Origin: Hydrogenophilales bacterium 16-61-112
GTDB taxonomy: Bacteria; Pseudomonadota; Gammaproteobacteria; Burkholderiales; Thiobacillaceae
Reading direction: 5' to 3'
NCBI GenBank assembly: GCA_002257045.1
Contig: NCHD01000017.1
Span: forward strand, 1 to 64,000
DNA: 64,000 nucleotides
The notes under the pieces were generated by a model. That model was not told the origin of the DNA. It ran no database searches and saw only the letters and a program-made list of their open reading frames with translations. Positions 55,316-64,000 of this stretch are shown here, in pieces; the first letter of the stretch is position 1; every line of letters begins with the position of its first letter. Made by a program: the position numbers and the translations under genes.

Positions 55316-56266
55316 ATGTCACCTATCGTTGAAGTCGTCGCCGCCGTGCTCACCCGTCCAGACGGCGAAGTCATGCTCGCCAGCCGCCCGCCGGGTAAGG
55401 TCTACGCGGGCTACTGGGAGTTTCCCGGCGGCAAGGTGGAGGCAGGCGAAACGCTGCAGGCTGCGCTGGCGCGCGAACTGACCGAGGAGCTCGGCATTGC
55501 GGTGCTGCGCGCCGAGCGCTGGGTCACCCGCGTGTTCACCTACGAACATGCCACGGTGCGGCTGAATTTTTTCCGCATCGTCGAGTGGCAAGGCGAACCC
55601 CATCCGCACGAGGGCCAGACGTTTTCCTGGCAAGCACCGTCGCAGGTCACCGTGTCGCCGCTGCTGCCGGCCAATTTCCCCATCCTGAAGGCGCTGACGC
55701 TGCCGCCGCTGCTGGGCATCACACACGCCGAGCCGATCGGCGTGGCGGCTTTTCTGGCGCGGCTGGAGATGGCGCTCGATCAGGGCCTCAAGCTGATACA
55801 GGTCCGCGACAAAACCCTGCCCGAGCCGGAACGCCTGACCCTGGCGCGCGAAACCGTGCGCCGCGCGCATCTGCACGGCGCACGGGTGCTGGTCAACGGC
55901 AGTCTCGAACTGGCACGCGCGGCTGGCGCCGACGGCATCCATCTGGACAGCACCGCGGCGGCCAAACTGACCGCGCCGCCCGATTACGCCACGCCGGACG
56001 CCTTTCTGCTCGGCGTGTCCTGCCACGATGCCGCCGAACTCGCGCACGCCGCCACCATCGGTGCCGACTTTGCCCTGTTATCCCCGGTGTTGCCGACACT
56101 CACCCACCCGGGCGCGCCGACCCTCGGCTGGGAACGCTTCGCCGAACTCGCCGCCGCCAGCGCGATTCCGGTCTACGGCCTGGGAGGGCTGGAGCGCGCC
56201 GATGTGGCGCTCGCCCGGTCGCACGGCGCGCATGGTGTCGCGCTGTTGCGGGGCGCGTGGACATGA
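55316..56266 (+). CDS. Nudix hydrolase fused to a ThiE-like domain
   Basis: 316 residues: an N-terminal MutT-like Nudix domain with the full Nudix box (GGKVEAGETLQ...ELTEELG at 38-60) and a C-terminal TIM-barrel domain resembling thiamine-phosphate synthase from about 140. In the ThiE half the usual catalytic motifs are altered (VNGSLELA for VND, HLDSTAA for HLGQ), so thiamine synthesis is doubtful. The fusion is typical of betaproteobacteria and other proteobacteria. It most likely cleans oxidised nucleotides such as 8-oxo-dGTP. Overlaps the next gene by 4 bp. Confidence 0.9.
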   Translation: MSPIVEVVAAVLTRPDGEVMLASRPPGKVYAGYWEFPGGKVEAGETLQAALARELTEELGIAVLRAERWVTRVFTYEHATVRLNFFRIVEWQGEPHPHEGQTFSWQAPSQVTVSPLLPANFPILKALTLPPLLGITHAEPIGVAAFLARLEMALDQGLKLIQVRDKTLPEPERLTLARETVRRAHLHGARVLVNGSLELARAAGADGIHLDSTAAAKLTAPPDYATPDAFLLGVSCHDAAELAHAATIGADFALLSPVLPTLTHPGAPTLGWERFAELAAASAIPVYGLGGLERADVALARSHGAHGVALLRGAWT

Positions 56267-56676
56267 AGCGCTTGCTGCTTCCCCTTTTGCTAGTGGTCGC
56301 GCTGGTGGCGATTGCGGTTGCGGGCTACTGGTTTAAGCGCCCGGCCGAGGCTTACGCCGTGCAATGCGCCGACCTGCTTGCCGGCTGCAACTTCACGCAT
56401 CGTGGCAGCACGGCCCGCGTGCAGTTTTCGACGCAACCCGTTGCGCTGCAGGCAGTCGGTCTCAACGTCGCGGTGGCGAACACGCAAAAAGTCAGCGCGG
56501 AATTCCAGATGGTCGGCATGGACATGGGCTTCAACCGCTATGACCTGCGCCCCGCCAGGCCCGGCGAATTTGCAGCCCGCATCACATTGCCGATCTGTGT
56601 CAGCGGGCGCGGCGACTGGATGCTATATCTCGACATAGATGGCACGCGCTACGCGCTACCCTTCAGCACCCGGTAA
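56263..56676 (+). CDS. Small membrane-anchored periplasmic protein, unknown function
   Basis: 137 residues: one N-terminal helix (about 4-22) then a soluble periplasmic domain with three Cys, a pair of them (CADLLAGC) spaced six residues apart, and a methionine-rich segment VGMDMGFNRYDLRP. The Met/Cys content hints at copper handling, but there is no recognised family. ATGA overlap with the Nudix gene. Confidence 0.7.
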   Translation: MKRLLLPLLLVVALVAIAVAGYWFKRPAEAYAVQCADLLAGCNFTHRGSTARVQFSTQPVALQAVGLNVAVANTQKVSAEFQMVGMDMGFNRYDLRPARPGEFAARITLPICVSGRGDWMLYLDIDGTRYALPFSTR

Positions 56677-56712
56677 AATGGTCCATTCATATGCTCGTCA
56701 TATTGCAAAACA

Positions 56713-56718
56713 TATAAT
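56713..56718 (+). promoter_or_regulatory. Consensus -10 hexamer before phoU
   Basis: TATAAT at 56713-56718 matches the sigma70 -10 perfectly, 32 nt before the preferred phoU start. The region upstream (CGTCATATTGC) only partly resembles a Pho box, and no clear -35 is at 17 nt, so activation by a factor is possible. Confidence 0.5.
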
Positions 56719-56744
56719 CCAAGACGGATTCTGGAGAAATGAAC

Positions 56745-57452
56745 ATGATGCTGTCAGAGCATACCTACAAGCAGTTTGATACCGAACTGGAAGCGGTGCG
56801 CGCCAGCGTGCTGAAAATGGGCGGCCTGGTAGAAGAGCAAATCACCAATGCAGTCGAAGCGCTCATCTCTGGCAACATGGAACTGGCTGATCAGGTCGAT
56901 GCCAACGACCACAACGTCAACGCGCTCGAAGTCGCGATCGACGAAGATTGCACCCATATCATCGCGCGCCGCCAGCCCACGGCATCGGACCTGCGCATGG
57001 TGATGATGATCGTCAAAACCATTACCGACCTCGAACGCATCGGCGACGAGGCTGCCAAAATCGCGCGCATGGCCAAGCTCATCCACCAGGCCGAGCGCAT
57101 CAGCCTGCCGCGTTTTCGCGAGGTGAAGTACATGGCCGATCTGGTGCTCGACATGCTGCGCAAGGCGCTCGACGCGTTTGCCCGGCTGGACGCGACCAAG
57201 GCGGTGGACATCGCGCGCCAGGATCAGGCGGTGGACGAAGAATTCCGCCTCAACCTGCGCCACCTCATTACCTTCATGATGGAAGACCCGCGCACCATCT
57301 CGGTGTTCATCGACATCCTGTTCATCACCAAGGCAATCGAACGCATGGGTGACCATGCCAAGAACATGTCGGAATACGTGGTTTACATGGTCAAGGGCAA
57401 GGACGTGCGCCACACCACGCTCGAAGAAATCGAAAAGGAAGTGCTGGAATAA
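56745..57452 (+). CDS. phoU: Phosphate transport system regulator PhoU
   Basis: About 235 residues forming two three-helix bundles with the acidic metal-binding repeats (TITDLERIGDEAAKIAR near 93 and FITKAIERMGDHAKNMSEY near 195). PhoU links the Pst transporter to the PhoR kinase and represses the Pho regulon. No pst genes are in the window. GGAG at 56733-56736 fits the ATG at 56745 better than the ATG at 56739, which would leave only two bases. Confidence 0.93.
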   Translation: MMLSEHTYKQFDTELEAVRASVLKMGGLVEEQITNAVEALISGNMELADQVDANDHNVNALEVAIDEDCTHIIARRQPTASDLRMVMMIVKTITDLERIGDEAAKIARMAKLIHQAERISLPRFREVKYMADLVLDMLRKALDAFARLDATKAVDIARQDQAVDEEFRLNLRHLITFMMEDPRTISVFIDILFITKAIERMGDHAKNMSEYVVYMVKGKDVRHTTLEEIEKEVLE

Positions 57453-57470
57453 GCCTTCGCCGCCGAATAA

Positions 57471-57498
57471 AAAACGGGCTCCTGCGGGAGCCCGTTTT
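57471..57498. terminator. Bidirectional terminator between phoU and the TPR-YggX gene
   Basis: AAAACGGGCTCC (57471-57482) and GGAGCCCGTTTT (57487-57498) are perfect reverse complements with a TGCG loop. The A and T tracts on both sides serve both converging genes. Confidence 0.92.
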
Positions 57499-57528
57499 CA
57501 TTTTGCCGGCTTGATTTCCGGCGCAGCC

Positions 57529-58044
57529 TTACTTGCTGGGCGGCACGTAGCCATTGGCGGAATCGGCCTTGCCGTCGCCAAAGAAATGGCGCTCCATCTG
57601 TTCCATCAAGTAGCTGCGCGCGCTGGGATCGGCCAGGTTGAGGCGGTTTTCGTTGATCAGCATGGTCTGCTGGCGCTGCCAGCCGCTCCAGGCTTCCTTC
57701 GACACGTTCTCGAAAATCTTTAACCCAAGCTGCTTTTCAATTCGTTTGGCAAACACGCCCATTTCCTTGGCGGCCTGCTTGTCACCGCGTGCCTCGGCCA
57801 CCTCGATTCCCGCCTGATAAGCCGCCAGCGCGTCCGCCAGGGCCTGGCTGTCGGCCAGCGCCTTGCCGAGCAGTTTCCAGGCAGCGGAGTATTTGGGATC
57901 GTGCTCAACCGCGCGGCGCAGGTGGATGACCGCATTCACCGCGTCGCCCTGCTTGAGGTATTCGTTGCCCAGCGAAAAGCGCAAAAGCGCGTTGTCGCGA
58001 CCGCTGGCGAGCATCGCCAGAAAATTTTCCAATGGATCAGGCAC
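57529..58044 (-). CDS. Chimeric TPR protein fused to C-terminal part of YggX
   Basis: 171 residues. Residues 1 to about 105 form a tetratricopeptide protein ([38 protein letters not shown]). From about 109 the sequence is unmistakably the last two-thirds of the Fe(II)-trafficking protein YggX ([26 protein letters not shown]). The YggX N-terminus with its essential Cys and PGELG loop is absent. It looks like a deletion joining two adjacent genes in frame at about 57726. The frame is open throughout, so a fusion protein could be made. Overlaps the trkH stop by 8 bp. Confidence 0.82.
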   Translation of the reverse strand: MPDPLENFLAMLASGRDNALLRFSLGNEYLKQGDAVNAVIHLRRAVEHDPKYSAAWKLLGKALADSQALADALAAYQAGIEVAEARGDKQAAKEMGVFAKRIEKQLGLKIFENVSKEAWSGWQRQQTMLINENRLNLADPSARSYLMEQMERHFFGDGKADSANGYVPPSK

Positions 58045-59494
58045 GCCAGAATGTCCTCGTAAAAACGACCATCACGGTCAATAGCTCCAGTCGCCCCAGT
58101 ATCATCGCGAGCGTGCATATCCAGGTCTGGAAGTCGGTCAGGATGGCATAGGTCGTGGCCGGGCCCACTTCGTTCAGCCCGGGGCCGGTGTTGTTGATCG
58201 AGGCGATCACGGCAGAAAAAGCCGTGATCGGTTCGAGGCCGCTGGCTGTCATCACCAGCGTCAGCACGATGATGATGAACACATACAAAAACACAAACGC
58301 CAGTACTGCATAGATGATGGTGTTGGGCACCACCTGGCCGCCCAGCTTGACTGGCAGCCGCGCTGCGGGATGGATCAGCCGGGTCAGCTCACGCCGTCCC
58401 TGACGGAACAGCAACTGGGCGCGCACCATTTTCATGCCGCCGCCGGTGCTGCCCGAGCAGGAGGCAAAGCCGGACAGGAATAGCATCCACAGCGGCGCGA
58501 ATACCGGCCACAGGTTGTAATCGGTGTTGGCAAACCCGGTCGAGGTGGCGATCGAAACGGTATTGAAGAGCGCAAAGCGCAGCGATGTCCAGAAATCCGG
58601 GTAGACGTTCATGAACAGCAGATAAAGCGCGATCATAAGCGAACTGCCCAGCGTGACCGCCAGGAACCAGCGCATCTCGGGGTCGATCCGATAGGCGTGC
58701 ACCGAGCGCTGCCGCCAGGCAATGAAATGGGTGGAAAAATTGATCCCGGCCACCAGCATGAACACCACGGCGACGGTTTCGATCAGCGGCGAATTCCAGT
58801 AACCGAAACTGGCATCGTGTGAAGAAAACCCGCCCAGCCCCATGGTGGAAAACGTGTGCATGACGGCATCGAACGGCGACATTCCGGCCAGCCAGTAGGC
58901 GGTGCCGCAGACGAGCGAGATGCCAACATAGACCAGATACAGGCCCTTGGCGGTTTCGGTGATGCGCGGCGTGAGCTTGGAGTCTTTCATCGGCCCTGGC
59001 GTTTCGGCCTTGTACATCTGCATGCCGCCGACGCCTAGCAGCGGGAGGATGGCCACCGCCAGCACAATCATGCCCATGCCGCCGAACCAGACCAGCAGGC
59101 CACGCCACAAATTGATCGACATCGGCAGCGCGTCGAGACCTGACAATATGGTGGAACCGGTGGTGGTGATGCCCGACACCGTCTCGAAATAGGCATCGGT
59201 AAACGACAGCTCCGGCAGATAGATCAACAGCGGCAGGGTGGCAAAGGCGGGCAGACTGGTCCAGGTCAGCAGCACCAGCAAAAAACCGTCGCGGGTCTGC
59301 AGTTCACGCCGCGCCTTGCGGGTGAACAGCCAGATAAGCACACCCGATGCGAGCGTGATGAAAATGGCTTCGTCGTAAGCACGTTGCGCACCGTCGTTGA
59401 GTATCCAGGACAGCGAAAGTGGCACCAGAAAAGTGGCCGAAAACAGGATGATGACCTTGGACAGGACATTCAGTACGGGGGCAATGCGCGACAT
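58037..59494 (-). CDS. trkH: Trk potassium uptake protein TrkH
   Basis: 485 residues, a K+ channel-like membrane subunit with four M1-P-M2 units and the selectivity sequences in [34 protein letters not shown] and [13 protein letters not shown]. It works with the cytosolic TrkA. The ATG overlaps the trkA stop by one base (TGATG), so the pair is coupled. Confidence 0.95.
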   Translation of the reverse strand: MSRIAPVLNVLSKVIILFSATFLVPLSLSWILNDGAQRAYDEAIFITLASGVLIWLFTRKARRELQTRDGFLLVLLTWTSLPAFATLPLLIYLPELSFTDAYFETVSGITTTGSTILSGLDALPMSINLWRGLLVWFGGMGMIVLAVAILPLLGVGGMQMYKAETPGPMKDSKLTPRITETAKGLYLVYVGISLVCGTAYWLAGMSPFDAVMHTFSTMGLGGFSSHDASFGYWNSPLIETVAVVFMLVAGINFSTHFIAWRQRSVHAYRIDPEMRWFLAVTLGSSLMIALYLLFMNVYPDFWTSLRFALFNTVSIATSTGFANTDYNLWPVFAPLWMLFLSGFASCSGSTGGGMKMVRAQLLFRQGRRELTRLIHPAARLPVKLGGQVVPNTIIYAVLAFVFLYVFIIIVLTLVMTASGLEPITAFSAVIASINNTGPGLNEVGPATTYAILTDFQTWICTLAMILGRLELLTVMVVFTRTFWRA

Positions 59495-60870
59495 CAGAAA
59501 AACCCGAAGCTGACTTGCAGCAGTTTTTCCACCTTGGGAATGATGCGTTTGTTGAGCGCAAACAGAATGAGGTGGTCTTCCGACTCGATCAGGGTGTCAT
59601 GGTGGGCGATGATGACATTATCACCATGGCGGATGATGGCGGCGATCGTGGCACCCTCCGGCAGGTCGATTTCCTCGATGCGCCGCCCCACCACCCGCGA
59701 GGTCTTGGCGTCGCCGTGCACCGCCACTTCCAGCACTTCGGCCGCGCCGCGCCGCAGGGAGTGCACCGCCACCATGTCGCCGCGACGGATTTTCGACAGC
59801 AAGGGGCCGACGGTGGCCTGCGCGGGCGAAATGGCGACGTCGATTTCACCGCCCTGCACCAGGTCGACATAGGCCGAGCGGTTGATCAGCGCGATCACGC
59901 GTTTGGCGCCCATGCGTTTGGCCAGCAGGGCGGACATGATGTTGTCTTCATCATCGTTGGTCAGCGCACAGAACACATCCATGGCGGCGATGTTTTCCTG
60001 CTCCAGCAGTTCCTCGTCGGTGGCGTCGCCCTGCAGCACCAGGCTCTTGTGCAGCTGTTCGGCCAGCAGGTTGCTGGTGGCCTTGTTGTGATCGATGATC
60101 TTGACGTCGTAATGGCCTTCGATCCGTCGCGCCAGACCGCGCCCGATATTGCCGCCACCGGCAATCATGACGCGCTTGACCGGGCGCTCCAGATGGCGCA
60201 GTTCGCGCAGCACCGAGGGGATATCCGCCTTGCGCGCCAGAAAAAACACTTCGTCGCCCGGCTCGATCACGGTGATGCCCTTGGGCACGATGCCGCGGTC
60301 ACGGCGGTAAATTGCGGGGATGCGGCATTCCAGATTCGGCATGTGACGCTTGATGTCCTGCAACTCGTGCCCTACCAGCGGGCCGCCGTGATAGGCACGC
60401 ACGGCGACCAGACGCACCTTGCCGTCGGCGAAGTCGAGCACCTGCAAGGCTTCCGGGTGCTCGATCAGGCGACGCAGGGTGTCGGTCACTTCCTGTTCCG
60501 GGCTGATGACGTCGTTGACGCCGAAGTGTTCGGCCAGATAAGCGGCATCCAGCCCGAGAAAATCCGCCGAGCGGATCCGCGCGATGCGCGTCGGTACGTT
60601 GAACAGGCTGGACGCGATGCGGCAGGCCACCAGATTGGTTTCGTCGCTTTGCGTGACTGCGACCAGCATGTCGGCGTCGTCCGCGCCGGCCTGCTTGAGC
60701 ACCGAAGGGTGCGCCGCATGGCCGCGCACGGTACGCAGGTCGAAACGGTCCTGCAACAGGGCCAGCCGTTCGCTGTTGAGGTCGACGACGGTGATGTCGT
60801 TGTTTTCAGCAACCAGGCTTTCAGCCAGATTGCCACCCACCTGGCCGGCGCCGAGGATAATGATTTTCAT
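59494..60870 (-). CDS. trkA: Trk system regulatory subunit TrkA
   Basis: 458 residues: two RCK units, each with an NAD(H)-binding Rossmann fold (GAGQVGGNLAESL near 7 and AGGGNIGRGLARRIE near 237) and a C-terminal RCK-C domain. It gates TrkH by nucleotide binding. Located between ntrX and trkH, the usual betaproteobacterial order. Confidence 0.95.
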   Translation of the reverse strand: MKIIILGAGQVGGNLAESLVAENNDITVVDLNSERLALLQDRFDLRTVRGHAAHPSVLKQAGADDADMLVAVTQSDETNLVACRIASSLFNVPTRIARIRSADFLGLDAAYLAEHFGVNDVISPEQEVTDTLRRLIEHPEALQVLDFADGKVRLVAVRAYHGGPLVGHELQDIKRHMPNLECRIPAIYRRDRGIVPKGITVIEPGDEVFFLARKADIPSVLRELRHLERPVKRVMIAGGGNIGRGLARRIEGHYDVKIIDHNKATSNLLAEQLHKSLVLQGDATDEELLEQENIAAMDVFCALTNDDEDNIMSALLAKRMGAKRVIALINRSAYVDLVQGGEIDVAISPAQATVGPLLSKIRRGDMVAVHSLRRGAAEVLEVAVHGDAKTSRVVGRRIEEIDLPEGATIAAIIRHGDNVIIAHHDTLIESEDHLILFALNKRIIPKVEKLLQVSFGFF

Positions 60871-60948
60871 GCTGGGGGAGGCGTTAAAGCGTTAAGGAAC
60901 GGGAGGCACGACGCGCTGTGACGGGGGGCTCCGACAGCTCGCGCACGC

Positions 60949-62223
60949 TCACAGGTTTTCGTCCAGTCGTCGGCCGTGGCGGATATTGAGCTGCTTGAGC
61001 TTGCGGTAAAGATGAGTGCGCTCAAGCCCGGCGCGGTCGGCCACGCGCGTCATGCTGCCGCCCTCTTTCTGGATCAGGTACTCGAAATACATCCGCTCGA
61101 ACGCATCGCGCGCCATACGCAATGGCGTGTCCAGCGGAATGCCGTGGGCGACGGCGGGCGCCTGCTGTTTCATCGGCACCAGCACCCGGTTGACATCGGT
61201 GGCGTCGATTTCGTTCGACAGGGAGGTAACCGCCAGCGTCCGCACCACGTTGCTCAACTGCGGCAGGTTGCCGGGCCAGTCAAAATTGCGCAGCTGGTTC
61301 AGTGCGGGCGTGGCCAGCCGCCGCAGCGGGCACACGCCGGTTTCCACCAGCTGGGTCAACATGAAATTGGCAATGTCGGGAATATCTTCGCGATGCTCGC
61401 GCAGCGGCGGGATTTGAACGACAAGGCTGGAGATGCGGTAAAACAGGCGGCTGTCGAATTCGCCCGCCGCGACCATGATATCGAGGCTGCGACTGCTCGC
61501 GCACACCAGCCTAGCGCCGCTGCTTTCAATCCGGTCGAGCAGCAGCGCCAGGCCTTTTTGCTCCAGCCGCACCAGTTCGCTGACGTCGGACAGGTAGAGC
61601 GTGCCGTTGCCAAGCGTGTTGGCAAAGCACAGGGGGTCGGTCAGCAGTCGGGCACGATCCTTGATTTCAACCCACGGGCTGGCGGGCTGATGCAGAAAAT
61701 GCGCGCAGATCTCAAAACCACTGCCGTGTTCACCCGTGAGCAAAACCGGCGCCGTATTGCCGCCAATCTGGGTCAGCCGCTTTTTAAGTTCGAGGATTTG
61801 CGGGCTGCGGCCGAGCGCGGAAAGATCCATTCCGGGAGCCCGCCGCGGCGGCGTCACCCCGCGTTTGATGGCCTTATTGACGGTGTCGATCAGCTTGGCC
61901 AGCGCCACCGGTTTTTCGAGAAAGTCGGTGGCGCCGAGTTTGGTGGCTTCGACAGCGGTATCGATGGTGCCGTGACCCGACATCATCACCACCGGCATGG
62001 TGAGCTGGCCGTTGCTCGCCCATTCTTTCAGCAGCGTGACGCCATCCGTGTCGGGCATCCAGATATCGAGCAGCACCAGATCCGGCCGGCGTTGCGCGCG
62101 AAACGCCCGCGCGGCCTCGGCGTTTTCGGCCAGATGTACGTCATAACCCTCATCGGTGAGGATTTCTGACAACAACTCCCGAATCCCTACTTCGTCATCA
62201 ACGATCAGGATATGCCCGCTCAC
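60949..62223 (-). CDS. ntrX: NtrX-like response regulator with degenerate AAA+ domain
   Basis: 424 residues: receiver 1-120 with phosphoacceptor Asp53, a central AAA+-derived domain, and a Fis-type HTH at the end (GGSMTRVADRAGLERTHLYRKLKQL). The central domain has lost key residues: Walker A reads GEHGSGFE (Lys replaced by Phe170), the Walker B Asp-Glu of LFLDEI is LYLSDV, and no GAFTGA loop is seen. It therefore cannot hydrolyse ATP like NtrC and is probably not a sigma54 activator. Overlaps ntrY by 4 bp. Confidence 0.93.
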   Translation of the reverse strand: MSGHILIVDDEVGIRELLSEILTDEGYDVHLAENAEAARAFRAQRRPDLVLLDIWMPDTDGVTLLKEWASNGQLTMPVVMMSGHGTIDTAVEATKLGATDFLEKPVALAKLIDTVNKAIKRGVTPPRRAPGMDLSALGRSPQILELKKRLTQIGGNTAPVLLTGEHGSGFEICAHFLHQPASPWVEIKDRARLLTDPLCFANTLGNGTLYLSDVSELVRLEQKGLALLLDRIESSGARLVCASSRSLDIMVAAGEFDSRLFYRISSLVVQIPPLREHREDIPDIANFMLTQLVETGVCPLRRLATPALNQLRNFDWPGNLPQLSNVVRTLAVTSLSNEIDATDVNRVLVPMKQQAPAVAHGIPLDTPLRMARDAFERMYFEYLIQKEGGSMTRVADRAGLERTHLYRKLKQLNIRHGRRLDENL

Positions 62224-64000
62224 GCACTGTCTCCATCTGCAACAAAAACAGGCAGTGCAACGCGTATCGTTGCGCCGCCGGATTTGAGGTTTTCAACCTG
62301 AATTTTGCCCTGGTGTTCTTCCACGATTTTTTTGACGATGGCCAGTCCCAGCCCCGTGCCTTTGGATTTGGTGGTTGCGTAGGGCTCGAACAACCGTGCC
62401 CTCAGATGCTCCGGAAACCCGGGGCCGTTGTCCGTCACGCTCAAATAAACCATATGGGTATTCAAACGGGTGCTGACTTCGACCTGGGGCGAATCATGCC
62501 CACTCAACGCATCCTGCGCATTTTGCAGCAGATTATGTATCACCTGACGCAATAATGTGGAGTCGCCTGCGATGCGCGGCAAATCGGCGTCGAGATGGAG
62601 TTGCAAACCGAGTGTCCGGGTGTCGTACAGGGCCAGCACTTCGTACACCAGCGCATTCAGATCAAGCGCTTCGAGCTTGGCGCGCGGCATTCGCGCATAG
62701 CCGGCAAACGCATCCACCATGTGTTTCATCGCGCCAACCTGATTGACGATGGTTTGCGTGGCGCGGGTAAGGAACTCGGCATCCGGCGCCGCAAGTTTGC
62801 CCCCGAGCTTGTGCGCAATGCGTTCGGCCGACAGCTGGATGGGCGTCAGCGGATTTTTGATTTCGTGTGCCAGGCGGCGCGCCACTTCGCTCCAGGCGGC
62901 ATTGCGTTCGGCATTGATGAGCTTGGTCACATCGTCGAACACCAGCACATACCCCCGCTCCATTCCGGGCGGCAGGTGGGTGCCACGCACCAGCAGGGTT
63001 TGCCGGCCCTCGCCTGTGCTGTAATCGATCTGTTCCTGCCATTCGTCCTCGTGGCGGGCGAAGCGTTCGGCCACCCGCGCGCCGAACTCGCGCAGCGCAT
63101 GGTCGTCCTGCTCAAGGACGGCCAGGTTTTGCGCCGGCAGGGCGGACGCGTCCACCCCCAGAATCAGGGCAGCCGCGCTGTTGACGGCGAGCACATGCAG
63201 ACTCTCGTCGAGTACCACCACGCCGGAGGACAGGTTCGCCAGCACCCGCTCCAGAAAAGCCTTGGCCTGGCCGGTTTCCTGGTGATTTTGCGCAGCCTGT
63301 TCACGCGCATCCGACAACTGCCGCGTCATGCGGTTGAACGAATCGATCAGCACACCCAGCTCATCGCGGCTCGACACCGGCTGCATCTGCGAAAAGTCGC
63401 CCTTGGCCACAGCGCGGGTGCCACGCGCCAGCGTGCGCAACGGGGCGCCCAGGCGGTCCGACATCAGGTAGGCAATGACGAAGGTCATCAATAGCGCGAG
63501 CATCAGGGTGAGCGTCAGCGCAACGCCGTATATCCGTTTCAGGCCTTGCCGCGAGACTGCGATCTGCTGGTACTCCTGATACGCCAGCTGGACGGCCTGC
63601 GCGTCGTGCTCAAGCCCGGCAGGAACCGGCTGCACCAGTTGCAGCACGCGGGTTTCACCAGCCAGATCGGTGGTGTACACCGGCACGATGACACGCATGA
63701 TGAGGCCGCGCTCGGGGATCTCTTCGATCCGACTGTAGGGCTGCTGCTGGCGCACCTGCCACAACACGCTGCGCTCGGGCAGCACCGGCAACAAGGTGCC
63801 GCGTTCGCCGCTGACGTGGGCAATCACGCCGCCGCGCTCGTTGAACAGGGTCAGTTCCTGCACCGTGCTTTGCTCGCGCAGCGTGGACAGGCTGGTGATG
63901 ATCGAGCCCAGGCCCTCATCCGAGAGCGACAGGGCCATGCGCTGCGCCTTGTTGTTGAGTTCGCTCAGCAAGTCGTCGAGTGCGACCTGGCCCAGCTTGA
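62220..64000 (-). CDS. ntrY: NtrY-type sensor histidine kinase, 5' end beyond the window
   Basis: The C-terminal ~590 residues are present; the frame remains open to the right edge. Visible parts: sensor region, a membrane helix (RIYGVALTLTLMLALLMTFVIAYLM), HAMP, PAS-like domain, HisKA with His in RRLAHEIKNPLTPIQ, and HATPase motifs NLLQNAQDAL, DNGPGFP and GTGLGLAIV. NtrY-NtrX responds to nitrogen or redox signals. Co-transcribed with ntrX and probably trkA-trkH. Confidence 0.94.
   Translation of the reverse strand, partial: KLGQVALDDLLSELNNKAQRMALSLSDEGLGSIITSLSTLREQSTVQELTLFNERGGVIAHVSGERGTLLPVLPERSVLWQVRQQQPYSRIEEIPERGLIMRVIVPVYTTDLAGETRVLQLVQPVPAGLEHDAQAVQLAYQEYQQIAVSRQGLKRIYGVALTLTLMLALLMTFVIAYLMSDRLGAPLRTLARGTRAVAKGDFSQMQPVSSRDELGVLIDSFNRMTRQLSDAREQAAQNHQETGQAKAFLERVLANLSSGVVVLDESLHVLAVNSAAALILGVDASALPAQNLAVLEQDDHALREFGARVAERFARHEDEWQEQIDYSTGEGRQTLLVRGTHLPPGMERGYVLVFDDVTKLINAERNAAWSEVARRLAHEIKNPLTPIQLSAERIAHKLGGKLAAPDAEFLTRATQTIVNQVGAMKHMVDAFAGYARMPRAKLEALDLNALVYEVLALYDTRTLGLQLHLDADLPRIAGDSTLLRQVIHNLLQNAQDALSGHDSPQVEVSTRLNTHMVYLSVTDNGPGFPEHLRARLFEPYATTKSKGTGLGLAIVKKIVEEHQGKIQVENLKSGGATIRVALPVFVADGDSA

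Noticed and set aside
1-64000. tRNA, rRNA and CRISPR arrays
   Set aside because: I looked for cloverleaf arms with CCA ends, conserved rRNA stretches and evenly spaced direct repeats in the gaps between genes and found none.

Overview
The window reads as a chromosomal segment of a high-GC betaproteobacterium, most likely a chemolithoautotrophic member of the Nitrosomonadales close to Thiobacillus. The evidence is indirect: betaproteobacterial gene neighbourhoods (ruvX-pyrR-pyrB-pyrC', hemC-hemD-hemX-hemY, ntrY-ntrX-trkA-trkH, a Nudix-ThiE fusion), a SulP / gamma-carbonic-anhydrase / SulP operon suited to inorganic carbon uptake, a cytochrome P460 lipoprotein and a SoxW-like periplasmic thioredoxin. 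No rRNA, tRNA, CRISPR array, phage or canonical transposase was seen. The genus is inference.

Layout. 1-4.4 kb (+): end of ruvX, then pyrR, pyrB, a catalytically dead dihydroorotase homologue (pyrC') and lnt. 4.4-7.7 kb (-): a membrane diguanylate cyclase, dut and coaBC. 7.7-9 kb (+): radC, rpmB, rpmG. 9-14.6 kb (-): a lipid cluster of acyl-CoA synthetase, FadL-type porin, MscS channel and fatty acid desaturase. 14.6-19.3 kb (-): a broken rRNA m5C methyltransferase, psiE, an AI-2E/PerM-type permease, terC and htpX, with nhaR divergent. 20.3-21.1 kb (-): PIN protein and thioredoxin. 21.2-25.7 kb (+): a conserved hypothetical and the SulP / gamma-CA / SulP operon. 26-28.8 kb: small regulator, Cys-cluster protein, SDR and a ferredoxin-flavin reductase.

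28.8-30.4 kb holds a compact accessory element: one CoiA-like gene bracketed by ~105-bp structured inverted repeats, apparently lodged in the terminator shared by two convergent genes. 30.4-34.9 kb (-) has a DUF302 protein and the hem operon. 34.9-39.5 kb (+) has a periplasmic thioredoxin, a response regulator with a hybrid histidine kinase, and mpl.

39.5-46.0 kb is the second accessory region: a restriction-modification-like operon (C5-cytosine methylase, MORC/MutL-type GHKL ATPase, Z1 ATPase, PD-(D/E)XK nuclease) of lower GC, flanked by ~35-bp imperfect inverted repeats with no transposase. 46.1-52.1 kb (+) carries addA, a DUF938 methyltransferase, small conserved proteins and argJ. 52.1-57.5 kb has a broken NYN/LOTUS gene, pirin, a DUF815 ATPase, cytochrome P460, Nudix-ThiE, a small periplasmic protein and phoU. 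57.5-64 kb (-) carries a TPR-YggX chimera, trkH, trkA, ntrX and the 3' part of ntrY.

A recurring oddity is a set of internal deletions in otherwise healthy sequence: two in the rRNA methyltransferase, one large one in the NYN gene, and one that fuses a TPR gene to a beheaded yggX. They are either real decay or systematic assembly losses. The most novel-looking items are the single-gene CoiA element and the repeat-bounded R-M island.
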